Shown: positions 7,145 to 15,251 of the stretch, one piece after another | Layout of the letters: every line of letters starts with the position of its first letter | Position numbering within the stretch: the stretch's first letter is position 1 | Assembly: GCF_026625565.1 (NCBI RefSeq) | Contig: NZ_CP112998.1 | Location: 3,784,501-3,848,500 of the forward strand | DNA: 64,000 nt | From: Dyadobacter pollutisoli | GTDB taxonomy: Bacteria > Bacteroidota > Bacteroidia > Cytophagales > Spirosomataceae | Direction: 5' to 3' | Program-made: the position numbers and the translations under genes | Notes under the pieces: model-generated | Told to the model about the DNA's origin: nothing | Database searches by the model: none | What the model saw: only the letters and a program-made list of their open reading frames with translations

Positions 7145-9301
7145 CTAAACAGCCGCCAGACTAAACGGCAGCTTGCGGATCCGCTTTCCGGTGAGGTCAA
7201 AAATCGCATTCGTCAGTGCTGGCGCAAATGCAGGCAACCCTGGCTCCCCTACTCCGCCGGCATCCGAGTCATTTTCCATAATGTGTATTTCAATGGGCGG
7301 AATGTCAGTAATGCGAGGCATCTGGTAGGTACTGAAATTATTATCGACGGCCATACCATCTTTGAATTTGACCTGGTGTATGGTGGCTGCGCCCAATCCC
7401 ATCACGATCGCCCCTTCAACCTGAGCGCGGACTGTATCGGGATTTACATACCAGCCGCAATCCATCACCGCCCATACCTGATCAATTTTCACACCGCCAT
7501 TCGCAGCTTTGGACACCTTCACTACCTGCCCGACCGTGCTCGCGAAACATTCCGTAATGGCCACACCGTAGCCCTCACCTTTCTTCCTGTTTTTCCAGCC
7601 CGATACTTCCTCCATTTTGTCGATCAGCTTCTGCAAACGCTCGTCTTTCAGATATTGTCTTCTAAAATCCAGCGGATCTTTTCCAGCTTCCAGCGCCAGT
7701 TCGTCGATAAAACTTTCGTAGGCAAAACCATTGGTCGATGCATAAACGGACCGCCACCACATGGTAGGGATCGGCGTCTCGAATGGTACGTCCATGATAG
7801 CCAGGTTTTTGATAGAATCCATATAGGGTTTCAGAAAACCTTCGGACGTGCTTCGATTCGCGACATCCTTCTTGCCGCCCCGCCAATGGTCGTTGTTTTG
7901 TCCGGCGAGTTTCACTTTGAATGCATCAATGTCACCATTGCTGATCACACCTTCGCAGCGGTACGTAATCCCCGGACGGTAAGGTCCCTGCGTGGCATCA
8001 TCTTCCCGTGTCCATACCACTTGCACCGGCGCTTTTACTTCTTTTGAAATTACTGCGGCCTCGTGTGGATAATCCATAAATGCTTTCCGGCCAAAGCCAC
8101 CGCCGAGAAACGTCATATTCACGATCACCTTTTCTCTCGGAATGGACATTTCCTTGCTAATAAAATCCTGCACCCAGTCCGGTGCCTGGATCGGCCCCCA
8201 GATTTCCAGTTTGTCGTCCTGGTAATGTGCAATGCAGTTCAGCGGCTCCATGCAAGCGTGGTACTGGTACGGTGTTTCGTAAATAACATCGATCTTTTTG
8301 GCAGCCTTCGCGATAATTTCGTTTGGTTCACCCTGCTTTTTGAATGGTAACCCTTCCTGAGTTTGCAATGCCTCGGCTTGGCGTTTGTAAATATCCTCGG
8401 TATTGAGATGCTCAAAACCGGTATCGTCCCATTCCACTTTCAATGCTTTCTTCCCCTGAATCGCCGCCCAGGTAGAGTCAGCTACTACTGCGACACCTTC
8501 TCGATACGTGCTAAAAACGCCCATTTTCACTTTAAATACATTCTTAACGCCGGGCACTTTTCGAGCAACTGTGTCGTCAAAACTTTTCACTTTGCCCCGC
8601 AGCCTCGGGTTTCTTTCCACGGCCGCGTAAAGCATTCCCGGTATCACCTTATCCAGTCCAAAAACCGCAGTACCATTGGTTTTCAGCGGTGTGTCAAGAC
8701 GAAGCAATGGCTTACCGATCAATTTGTACTCCGAACGCTTTTTCAGGACAACATCCTTCGGCGCTTCCAGTTTGGAGGCGGTTTCAACCAATTCTCCGTA
8801 ATGCATTTGCTTGCCGGAAGGCTTGTGAACGACATGTCCGCCCTCAGCATAGCATTCTATTTTAGGAACATTCCACTTGGCAGCAGCTGCCTGAATGAGC
8901 ATTTCGCGTGCAGTGGCACTCAGTTTTAGCAAATTCTTGTAGGAACCGCGAACCGTCGAACTTCCTCCCGTGATCTGATTACCATACTTTTTATTATCGC
9001 CCTGAGCAAAAACTACATTGATTTCGTTCAGATTAACTTCCAGTTCCTCGGCCACGATCTGAGGTACGGCCTGGTAGGAACCTTGGCCCATTTCTGCGCG
9101 GTGGTCAAAAATGGTGACCTTGCCGGAAGTATCAATATGTACCCACGAATTCATTTCTACCCCAAAATTATTCGCTTCGGCGCTCTTGATGATCTTCGCG
9201 GATTTTGCATTGGTTGGCCAGTAAAAACCCAACGAAAGCACGGCCCCGGTCATACCGGATGCTTTAATAAAATTCCTTCTGGATAATGTCTGGTTGTCCA
9301 T
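7145..9301 (-). CDS. Molybdopterin-binding subunit, isoquinoline 1-oxidoreductase beta type
   Basis: 718 residues, typical for the beta subunit of IorAB-like xanthine dehydrogenase-family enzymes. The N-terminus is a Tat signal (SRRNFIKASGMTG), so the folded cofactor-loaded protein is exported to the periplasm. Molybdopterin-binding segments are visible: GGSSTVRGS, TFLGGGFGRKAFMD, and near the C-terminus GGVGEPGLPAFAPAL with the glutamate that acts as base in molybdenum hydroxylases. It would hydroxylate a heterocycle or oxidise an aldehyde. The 2Fe-2S subunit and a di-heme cytochrome c lie upstream in the same operon and would carry electrons away. The true substrate is not known. Confidence 0.9.
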   Translation of the reverse strand: MDNQTLSRRNFIKASGMTGAVLSLGFYWPTNAKSAKIIKSAEANNFGVEMNSWVHIDTSGKVTIFDHRAEMGQGSYQAVPQIVAEELEVNLNEINVVFAQGDNKKYGNQITGGSSTVRGSYKNLLKLSATAREMLIQAAAAKWNVPKIECYAEGGHVVHKPSGKQMHYGELVETASKLEAPKDVVLKKRSEYKLIGKPLLRLDTPLKTNGTAVFGLDKVIPGMLYAAVERNPRLRGKVKSFDDTVARKVPGVKNVFKVKMGVFSTYREGVAVVADSTWAAIQGKKALKVEWDDTGFEHLNTEDIYKRQAEALQTQEGLPFKKQGEPNEIIAKAAKKIDVIYETPYQYHACMEPLNCIAHYQDDKLEIWGPIQAPDWVQDFISKEMSIPREKVIVNMTFLGGGFGRKAFMDYPHEAAVISKEVKAPVQVVWTREDDATQGPYRPGITYRCEGVISNGDIDAFKVKLAGQNNDHWRGGKKDVANRSTSEGFLKPYMDSIKNLAIMDVPFETPIPTMWWRSVYASTNGFAYESFIDELALEAGKDPLDFRRQYLKDERLQKLIDKMEEVSGWKNRKKGEGYGVAITECFASTVGQVVKVSKAANGGVKIDQVWAVMDCGWYVNPDTVRAQVEGAIVMGLGAATIHQVKFKDGMAVDNNFSTYQMPRITDIPPIEIHIMENDSDAGGVGEPGLPAFAPALTNAIFDLTGKRIRKLPFSLAAV

Positions 9302-9328
9302 GGTGATGATGGTTTCTATTGAATAGCG

Positions 9329-9988
9329 TTACTTTTTAGGAGCATAGGCCCCTTTTTTGATCCAGGTCAGCCAGGCTTTTTTGAATTCGGCATGCGTCAC
9401 CGGTGGCAGGGCCCTACCCTCACCCGGGTTCCAGCCCGCGAGCACCAGCCCGTCGTCGGCGTGCTCGATCAGCTTTTTCATGTCTTTGTCGCCATTCTGT
9501 TTTTTGTCAACCAGCTGGCGGGCCAGTTCATGCGGCGTTTTCCCCTGAAACACCATTCTCATAGCCGCAGGCGGCAAATGCCAGTCAGGATTGCCCGGAG
9601 GCGTGTGTAGTCCCGGCGTGTTGGTTTCCTGGTGGCAGTTGGCACATTTCATAGCGTAAACGCCTTTGCCGTCGGTACCACGCTTGGGTGCCATTGTGTG
9701 CAAATGGCTGTCGTCGCCCTGCAATGGTACATCACCTGCCGGGTGGCAGTTCATGCAACGCGGGCTCATCAGTACCTTATATACAGTCGCGAAAGCCTTC
9801 ACAGACTCCACACTGTCGCGGTTAATGGCGCTGATTTTGATTGTCTTCGCCGGCGGGTCGTCATTCCGAAAGGCAGAAGCTCCCACTGCGATGATGAATA
9901 TTAATATAGACAGCATGGTCGCCGTTTTCATGGCGCCTGTCTTCACAGAGACGAACGTATTTGTCCTGTTTTTAGGATCTTGCTTCAT
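9329..9988 (-). CDS. Di-heme cytochrome c of the isoquinoline-oxidoreductase-type operon
   Basis: 219 residues with a membrane anchor or signal segment (TMLSILIFIIAVGASAF, residues 24-40). Two CxxCH heme c motifs follow: C78-C81-H82 (CMNCH) and C115-C118-H119 (CANCH). The likely axial-ligand region has several histidines and methionines. The C-terminal end WLTWIKKGAYAP is also seen in cytochromes next to molybdenum hydroxylases. The start at 9988 gives 19 residues before the hydrophobic segment; the Met at 9931 is an alternative. It lies between the iron-sulfur and molybdopterin genes, so it probably accepts electrons from that enzyme in the periplasm. Confidence 0.85.
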   Translation of the reverse strand: MKQDPKNRTNTFVSVKTGAMKTATMLSILIFIIAVGASAFRNDDPPAKTIKISAINRDSVESVKAFATVYKVLMSPRCMNCHPAGDVPLQGDDSHLHTMAPKRGTDGKGVYAMKCANCHQETNTPGLHTPPGNPDWHLPPAAMRMVFQGKTPHELARQLVDKKQNGDKDMKKLIEHADDGLVLAGWNPGEGRALPPVTHAEFKKAWLTWIKKGAYAPKK

Positions 9989-10012
9989 AACATGAAATTG
10001 AGGTGGACAGAA

Positions 10013-10492
10013 TTAACCCTGCGTAGCGGTCTTTTTCTGCATTTCGGCCGCCAGATGGATTGCTTTTCGAATGCGCAGATACGTTCCGCAACGGCAAATG
10101 TTACCAGCCATCGCGTCGTCGATATCCTGATCGGTCGGATCGGGTTTTTCGCGGAGCAAAACTGCGGCGGACATGATCTGGCCCGAGTGGCAGTAGCCGC
10201 ATTGCGGCACATCGATCTTTTGCCAGGCCTGCTGCACCGGGTGATTATTGGTTTCCGACAGTCCTTCAATCGTCACCACCTGCTTCCCTTCGGCACGGCT
10301 AACTTTGGTAACACAGGAGCGCACGGCTTCCCCATTCAGATGGACCACGCAAGCCCCGCACTGGGCAACGCCGCAGCCATACTTGGTGCCTTTCAGCCCA
10401 GCCAGGTCCCGGATCGCCCACAGGAGAGGCATCTGAGGATCAGCTTCCAGCGGATAATCCTTGTTGTTGATGTTTAATGTGATTTTCGCCAT
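10013..10492 (-). CDS. 2Fe-2S subunit, isoquinoline 1-oxidoreductase alpha type
   Basis: 159 residues, the usual length for a molybdenum hydroxylase small subunit. The plant-ferredoxin-like cluster ligands are C40, C45, C48 and C60 (GCGVAQCGAC). The second [2Fe-2S] helical domain has C98, C101, C133 and C135 (CGYCHSGQ and NICRCGTYLR). It passes electrons from the molybdenum site to the second subunit or the cytochrome. It has no Tat signal of its own and is probably exported bound to the beta subunit. It is the first gene of a three-gene minus-strand operon with gaps of 24 and 27 nt. Confidence 0.92.
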   Translation of the reverse strand: MAKITLNINNKDYPLEADPQMPLLWAIRDLAGLKGTKYGCGVAQCGACVVHLNGEAVRSCVTKVSRAEGKQVVTIEGLSETNNHPVQQAWQKIDVPQCGYCHSGQIMSAAVLLREKPDPTDQDIDDAMAGNICRCGTYLRIRKAIHLAAEMQKKTATQG

Positions 10493-10814
10493 GGTGAGTA
10501 GTAGTTAAGATTGAAGACCAGATAAAAAACTATGCCTCATTTCGCGCATATGCTTCTATCTCAACCTAATAGTCAAAGTTAGCCGCAGGTGTTTTGTTTA
10601 ACTTACGATATTCAAAGAGATTGTTATGAAAATCAAACAGTCTGGACCCGGTGGAATTTTCTTCCGTTTACAAATTTCAGCAGTATTTCCGGGCGGGTTT
10701 GTATACAGATTACTGGAATAGTTACCAATATTACTGATCCGGGAGGCGAGGAAGAATATCATAGTATAAAAAAGTAAAACAGGCCTTAGGAGAGTAAAAC
10801 AAAAGAACTCTCCC
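10493..10814. other. Divergent intergenic region
   Basis: 322 nt between the oxidoreductase operon (minus) and the ankyrin gene (plus). I see no convincing gene; the short frames here lack recognisable content. It should hold the promoters of both neighbours, but no clear TAnnTTTG box with correct spacing was found. Confidence 0.5.
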
Positions 10815-11294
10815 ATGACGGCTTTAATGAATGCGATCAATAAAAACAATGCCTCCCTCGTGCAGCAACTCATCGAAAATGGTGCTGACGTGAACGAGCT
10901 GGACTCAAACCAGGACGCCCCGCTGGTGATCGCGGCCTACAAGGGATACAACCAAGTACTCAAATCACTCCTGGAAGCCGGTGCCGACGTCCGCGCCGTA
11001 GACCCGGGCATGAAAGCCACCGCATTACACGCAGCCGCCTACGCCGGCCGAACCGAAGCCGCCAAACTCCTCATCGAATACCACATCGACATCAACAAAC
11101 AAGGACCTTATAATGGATATACGGCATTGCACGACGCGATTTGGCAGGATAATGTTGAGATTGTGAAGTTGTTGTTGGAGGCTGGGGCGGATTTGAGTTT
11201 GTTGTCGAATGATGGGAAGTCGGCGTTGGATTTTGCGAGGGGGAAGGGTAGGAAGGAGATTGTGGGGTTGATTGAGGGGCGGTTGGGGAAGTAG
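10815..11294 (+). CDS. Small ankyrin-repeat protein
   Basis: 159 residues made almost wholly of four to five ankyrin repeats (LVQQLIENGADVN, VLKSLLEAGADVR, TALHAAAYAGRTEAAKLLIEY, YTALHDAIWQDNVEIVKLLLEAGADL). There is no signal peptide, so it is probably a cytoplasmic protein-binding module. The partner is not known. Base use changes abruptly inside the gene: the first two thirds use C-ending codons heavily, while after about 11130 cytosine almost disappears and G/T-rich codons dominate. That suggests recombination between related repeats or a recent foreign 3' end. Confidence 0.85.
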   Translation: MTALMNAINKNNASLVQQLIENGADVNELDSNQDAPLVIAAYKGYNQVLKSLLEAGADVRAVDPGMKATALHAAAYAGRTEAAKLLIEYHIDINKQGPYNGYTALHDAIWQDNVEIVKLLLEAGADLSLLSNDGKSALDFARGKGRKEIVGLIEGRLGK

Positions 11295-11387
11295 GTGTGC
11301 CTTTGGGTAATTAGGATTGTTGTATTGAAAGAATTGAAGTAAATTGTATTTCGATTTAATATTGAATTTTTAAAGAGAGCAAACACT

Positions 11388-11636
11388 ATGGCACATACGA
11401 CGATGACAATTGAAATGGAAGATGACGAGCATCCGGCCCGCCTAGAGGAGTTCATTCACCACAACTTGGGACTTCCGCCTAAAAGTTTTACTACAAGAAA
11501 GCAACTGAGCGAAGAGGAAGCACTCAGGCTTTTAGAGCGTGTTGCCGGAAGCTGGGAAGGAAATGAAACTGGAGATGAGCTAAACGCCATGATCAGGAAT
11601 GCGCGTATAGATAATCACCGTGACGTAGAACTATGA
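11388..11636 (+). CDS. Antitoxin of a VapBC-like pair
   Basis: 82 residues, acidic, no membrane segment. I do not recognise a named family in the sequence itself. It overlaps the downstream PIN toxin gene by four bases (ATGA, 11633-11636), the classical translational coupling of antitoxin-toxin operons, and its size fits a VapB-type antitoxin. The C-terminal half (SEEEALRLLERVAGSW, LNAMIRNARI) would be the toxin-binding part by analogy. Confidence 0.7.
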   Translation: MAHTTMTIEMEDDEHPARLEEFIHHNLGLPPKSFTTRKQLSEEEALRLLERVAGSWEGNETGDELNAMIRNARIDNHRDVEL

Positions 11637-12049
11637 GTTTGTATCTTCTCGATACCAACATCTGTGTACATCTTCTTAAAAATGAATACGGTGTGAAGGA
11701 ACGGATCGCCCATGTTGGAGTAACGTCCTGCTTCCTATCCGAGATAACACTTGCCGAGTTAATTTTTGGAATTGAAAACAGTGCCCCGGATAGGCGTAAG
11801 CAAAATTTCGAACGCTTTAAAAATCTACATTCCCTTTTTGAAGGTCGTATACTCCCAATTGGTGGTGCACTTTACGAGTTTGCACGGCAAAAAGCTACAT
11901 TAAGAAGAAGAGGAAGATCTGTTATGGACTTTGACTTATTGATTGGGGCGACGGCCATTGTCGATGACTTTGTGTTGGTGACTCGAAATATCAGTGATTT
12001 CACCGACATGGAGGGAATTCAGTTAGAGAATTGGATTGACAATCAATAG
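11633..12049 (+). CDS. vapC: PIN-domain ribonuclease toxin, VapC type
   Basis: 138 residues with the complete PIN-domain acidic set: D7 in YLLDTNICVHLL, E42 in LAELIFGIE, D99 or D101 in MDFDLLIGATA, and D122 after the TRN motif (VTRNISDF). VapC toxins are Mg-dependent endoribonucleases, often cutting tRNA or rRNA loops, and are held inactive by the cognate antitoxin. Coupled to the preceding gene by an ATGA overlap. It is full length with all active-site residues, so likely functional. Confidence 0.92.
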   Translation: MSLYLLDTNICVHLLKNEYGVKERIAHVGVTSCFLSEITLAELIFGIENSAPDRRKQNFERFKNLHSLFEGRILPIGGALYEFARQKATLRRRGRSVMDFDLLIGATAIVDDFVLVTRNISDFTDMEGIQLENWIDNQ

Positions 12050-12086
12050 TCAAACTTGCCGGAACACCACCAATTAGTAGATCGAA

Positions 12087-12428
12087 ATGAAATATAGAAG
12101 TGAAGTTTTAGAAATGTTGAACACCCTTGTACCGACGACATCCGTCAGGTTTCCAGAGCGCGTGGAAGAGCGGGCAGCCCGGAGTGAATATTTGGAAAGA
12201 TCGAGGGTAACACCTATCAATATACTGAGTGCCCTGCGGAAACGAGGAATGACGCAAAAGGATCTTGCTGAGTTATTGGCGTTAAGTCCTCAAATCGTGA
12301 ATCAATGGGTTAAAGGGACTGAAAATTTTACTTTTGAAACGATTGGTAGGATTGAGAAAGCGCTGGGGCTTGGAATGTTTGAGCTTACGCGGCCTGTTGA
12401 GGGTGTGCGGGATGGGGATTTGGTTTGA
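12087..12428 (+). CDS. XRE-family helix-turn-helix protein, antitoxin-like
   Basis: 113 residues with an HTH_3-type domain in the second half: ILSALRKRGMTQKDLAELLALSPQIVNQWVKG, then an IGRIEKALGLGMFEL helix. The N-terminal 45 residues are charged and of unknown role. It follows vapC by 37 nt on the same strand and may be cotranscribed. The domain is like those of HigA-type antitoxins, but no toxin partner lies next to it. Confidence 0.75.
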   Translation: MKYRSEVLEMLNTLVPTTSVRFPERVEERAARSEYLERSRVTPINILSALRKRGMTQKDLAELLALSPQIVNQWVKGTENFTFETIGRIEKALGLGMFELTRPVEGVRDGDLV

Positions 12429-12497
12429 AAAAGCCGGTGCAATCCGTCTGTAGGCGGGTTTAATTCTGTCGTGGCAATGTAGAAACGATGAACAACA

Positions 12498-13256
12498 TCA
12501 ACTCCTGCCTCCATATTCGAATATCGAGTTGACAAGCTTATGCATCATTGTACAGGGATTCTGAGCATGAAACGGAATGTTATTTTGGCAGACGCTTGCT
12601 TCTAACTTTGCTGCTCGCTCAATGGCCATATCCGTATTTTGTTTTAACAACGGCAGTACGTGATTGAGAAAATCCTCCCTATTTTTAAAGCTATCCTTAT
12701 AGCTAAACATCGGTCGGCTGGTTATTTGAATGAGAGCATCGGATTTGTCTCTAAGCTTTCTGAAAATCTCGGTAAGTCTCTCGTAGATAACATTTCTATG
12801 AAAAGGATTTTCCGGCTCAATGTCCTCAAAATGTAGTAAAATCCATAATTCAAAACAATCATTACTCCAAGCAATCTGCAATCCTGCATCAACCGCAAGT
12901 GAAATCGCATTGTCGAAGCCTATGTTATTTTTCTTTTCAATCTGAGCCAAGTCAGTATTCTCCATATCACGATCATAAACGCACCAGATTCGTTCTTCAA
13001 TTCCCTCGTTTACCTTATGCCGTTGTCCATCAAATGCCATAAGTCCATCTTCTGTACATTTTTCGATGGTGCTTTCAAGATTCAACTTCTTGCTACGTTG
13101 GTTGGCTATCTCATTAATTTGTACGCGGTCATTGCTAAATGATCTGAAATAAAGAGGTTCACTTACACTATCCTCGCAAAAAATAATGAAGGTTGTTAAC
13201 TTGTCTGCTTCCCTTTCGTCCGATTTTCTAATATCCCATGGATCAATTTCTGCCAT
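12498..13256 (-). CDS. rloB: RloB-family TOPRIM-like protein
   Basis: 252 residues with the RloB pattern: FIIFCEDSVSEPLYFRSF near the N-terminus (conserved Glu and motif preceding a helix), WCVYDRDMEN (DxD of a TOPRIM-like metal site) and SNDCFELWILLHFE. RloB proteins are predicted nucleases that act with an ABC/SMC-like ATPase in anti-phage systems, as also seen in the AbiL type. The partner ATPase lies 8 nt upstream on the same strand, so the two are certainly one operon. Acidic metal-site residues look intact. Confidence 0.85.
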   Translation of the reverse strand: MAEIDPWDIRKSDEREADKLTTFIIFCEDSVSEPLYFRSFSNDRVQINEIANQRSKKLNLESTIEKCTEDGLMAFDGQRHKVNEGIEERIWCVYDRDMENTDLAQIEKKNNIGFDNAISLAVDAGLQIAWSNDCFELWILLHFEDIEPENPFHRNVIYERLTEIFRKLRDKSDALIQITSRPMFSYKDSFKNREDFLNHVLPLLKQNTDMAIERAAKLEASVCQNNIPFHAQNPCTMMHKLVNSIFEYGGRS

Positions 13257-13264
13257 ACCCCTTG

Positions 13265-14521
13265 TTATGCTTTTTGGTTAGATAAGAAGCTTCCAAGTTG
13301 CGGAAGAGCACCATAGAATCCACTCAGATATTGTTGTGCAAAATCGGCATGATTTCTTATTCCTTTCAAATCGGCAAGAGAATAGACACGGGTCTCATCA
13401 AATATGCTTTTCTCAGTGAAATAAAACTGATCACGACGCATGTAATTTGGATTCATCAGACTTGTATTATGGCTGGTAAAAAACAATTGAGCACCAGCCC
13501 GGTTTATTGAGGGGTCTTGAAATAGGCAGATTATTTGTCTTAAAAGAGACGGGTGAAAATTGCTATCAATTTCATCAGAAACAAAAATTCCACCATTTTG
13601 AAATCGTTCATAAAGATCTCCGATGTAAGAATAAAACTTTTGGGTCCCTTCCGACTCGTCAGATTCTAAATCCATCTCGACAGAACCTATAACATCTCCC
13701 TTATCATCGAAGACATTTTTCTGTAACTTGATCCGGTTGAATGTAAAGTTTTTTGAAAGTTGCATTTTTTCTACGGAAACATCACTAAAATACAGCCCCG
13801 CTTGTTTCATCCAGTTAATCACAACCTGTTTTTGCCCGGAATTTACTAGTTGATCGGTTAGTTCCCTATTCCTTTCAGTTGTCGGGCCAGGGGAGTTTAT
13901 TTTTTTTAATGTCGGTTGGGAGCTATCAATTGAAATCTTGTCGGATACAAAGTCTTTGATCAACTTCGAAACTGAACCATTATAAGATGCTACGAAAGTC
14001 AGAAATAGAGTTTGATCTCTTAATTTATCTTTTGGAAGATTTTGCCCTTCGGAAAAAAAATCATCGTTGATATCGATATTTCTTCCTTTTCTCTTAAAGT
14101 AATAAGTTTCATTCTTCTTGGCTGGACCAAAGAGCCATTCGCTTTCAATCAGTAAGTCGTCACTGATTGTAAACCCATACCGATATTTTTTACCATCTAA
14201 TAATAATACAATTTGAAAGTATCCGTCATTGTTTTCAAAATTTGCCGCTAGCCTATAAGGCCGAAATCCCCAACCTATCACACTTTCTGATTCCAGTGAA
14301 GAATCGACCATTTCCTGCATAAAACTCAAACCTCTAATCAGGTTTGATTTCCCGCTTGCATTTGCGCCGTATACGCCCACGATTTTGAGGAACTTATTTC
14401 GCTCATCTACGTATAGGATGTTTTTTTCATCTGCCTCAGAAGTTAGTCCAGTCGCTCTAAAACTGACTGTTTGTCCGGAGTGGAACGAGCGGAAGTTTGC
14501 CAAACTAAATTCGATAATCAT
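13265..14521 (-). CDS. rloA: RloA-type AAA/ABC ATPase
   Basis: 418 residues of the AAA_21/OLD-like ATPase class. Walker A is GANASGKS (residues 52-59) after the RSFHSGQTVSF start typical for these proteins. A signature-like LESDESEGTQKFYSY segment is followed by Walker B GGIFVSDEIDSNFHPSLL and the switch histidine in LFFTSHNTSLM. The middle part probably forms the coiled or inserted region. Together with RloB it makes an ATPase-TOPRIM defence pair: ATP hydrolysis would gate a nuclease on infection. The defence role is by family analogy. Confidence 0.87.
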   Translation of the reverse strand: MIIEFSLANFRSFHSGQTVSFRATGLTSEADEKNILYVDERNKFLKIVGVYGANASGKSNLIRGLSFMQEMVDSSLESESVIGWGFRPYRLAANFENNDGYFQIVLLLDGKKYRYGFTISDDLLIESEWLFGPAKKNETYYFKRKGRNIDINDDFFSEGQNLPKDKLRDQTLFLTFVASYNGSVSKLIKDFVSDKISIDSSQPTLKKINSPGPTTERNRELTDQLVNSGQKQVVINWMKQAGLYFSDVSVEKMQLSKNFTFNRIKLQKNVFDDKGDVIGSVEMDLESDESEGTQKFYSYIGDLYERFQNGGIFVSDEIDSNFHPSLLRQIICLFQDPSINRAGAQLFFTSHNTSLMNPNYMRRDQFYFTEKSIFDETRVYSLADLKGIRNHADFAQQYLSGFYGALPQLGSFLSNQKA

Positions 14522-14727
14522 AGTATTGCACAGAATGTGGCTTTTTTTACTAAAATTTGTCTATTTTTTGCGAATTTCAAAATAATACACCCCAATCAGG
14601 TAAAATTTCTGTCTTATGTTTGTAGTCACTACCCGAAATCCCCCCATCCAAATTTGCTTTCCAATAAAATCCTCCGAATATTCGCATTCCTTTTAAATGT
14701 TACGATTATGATGATTTTAGACGAAAT

Positions 14728-14801
14728 GCCCTGTTATGGTGCGGGTGCGGCGAAAGTCCCCCGGGAGCACGTAACATGCTCAAGGACACCTTAGACAGGG
14801 C
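14728..14801 (+). ncRNA. Candidate structured RNA (multibranched fold, strand uncertain)
   Basis: A closed 74-nt fold can be drawn by hand. The terminal stem pairs 14728-14734 with 14795-14801 (7 bp, perfect). Stem 2 pairs 14738-14741 with 14787-14790. Hairpin 3 pairs CGGG 14742-14745 with CCCG 14760-14763 and continues, after a 3-nt bulge, as GGC/GTC capped by a GAAA tetraloop. Hairpin 4 pairs 14765-14769 with 14777-14781. No reading frame here encodes a plausible protein. It lies between rloA (divergent) and an 80-residue gene. A TATGTTTG box at 14615-14622 could be a -7 element, but no -33 box was seen. I could not match it to a named RNA. Confidence 0.5.
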
Positions 14802-14831
14802 CTATTTTCCATCCTTTTAATTTGTTACAAA

Positions 14832-15074
14832 ATGTACACACCTACCGATGGCGAATCTCCGGATTCGCGACAGCTAGCCATTTACGGCCAGCTGGTTCAT
14901 GATTTACTCAGCCAAACCGACCCTAAAAACTGGATCGACGACCTTTGGTCGATTTATACGGGTTATACGGTTTTTGAAAAAGGTGCGGGCTACAACCCGC
15001 GAGGCAGTGAAATTTTTATGACTTTCAGAGAGCTGGTGTTCTTCTTTCAGAAGGTTGAGAAGATGAAAGTTTGA
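14832..15074 (+). CDS. Hypothetical 80-residue protein
   Basis: No family recognised. It is soluble and rich in aromatic residues (DPKNWIDDLWSIYTGYTVFEK, FRELVFFFQKVEKMKV), with two likely helices and no signal peptide. It starts about 30 nt after the structured-RNA candidate and ends before a clear terminator, so RNA and gene may form one transcript with the RNA as leader. The length and good codon use suggest a real gene. Confidence 0.65.
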   Translation: MYTPTDGESPDSRQLAIYGQLVHDLLSQTDPKNWIDDLWSIYTGYTVFEKGAGYNPRGSEIFMTFRELVFFFQKVEKMKV

Positions 15075-15082
15075 CACAGGAG

Positions 15083-15117
15083 AAAAAGCGGTTGGCAAAA
15101 GTGTCAGCCGCTTTTTT
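15083..15117 (+). terminator. Rho-independent terminator after the 80-residue gene
   Basis: AAAAAGCGGTTG (15083-15094) pairs with CAGCCGCTTTTTT (15105-15117), with one G-U pair, and the 3' arm ends in a six-T run. It starts 8 nt after the stop codon. Confidence 0.85.
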
Positions 15118-15144
15118 GTTAGCAGGACAGTGTGGAATTGATTG

Positions 15145-15247
15145 AATTTATATGCAAATGCATACAATTGTTTATTAAAATCAATAAATTGTATGCATTT
15201 GCATATAAATTGAGTAATTTTGGTAAAACTATATGCGAAAACATATA
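15145..15247. promoter_or_regulatory. HipB-like operator array and promoter
   Basis: A perfect 25-bp inverted repeat pairs 15145-15169 with 15187-15211 around a 17-nt spacer. Each arm itself holds the short palindrome TATGCAAATGCATA. A third related site, TATATGCGAAAACATATA, lies at 15230-15247, five bases before the ATG at 15252. A TAATTTTG -7-like box (15215-15222) sits between them. This is the arrangement of an autoregulated hipB-type operator with three dimer sites. Confidence 0.75.
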
Positions 15248-15251
15248 ACAG

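Noticed and set aside
7088..8047. 319-residue open frame on + opposite the molybdopterin subunit
   Set aside because: It is antisense to an intact conserved gene and rich in His/Arg/Phe, typical of shadow frames.
14728..14801. Annotation as tRNA, SRP RNA or RNase P RNA
   Set aside because: The 7-bp outer stem recalls a tRNA acceptor, but there is no T-loop TTC or D-loop GG. The SRP domain IV core (GGAA loop with AGCAG) is absent. A GAAAGTCC word recalls RNase P, but the element is far too short.
14522..14831. Retron msr-msd beside RloAB
   Set aside because: No reverse transcriptase gene is present anywhere near.
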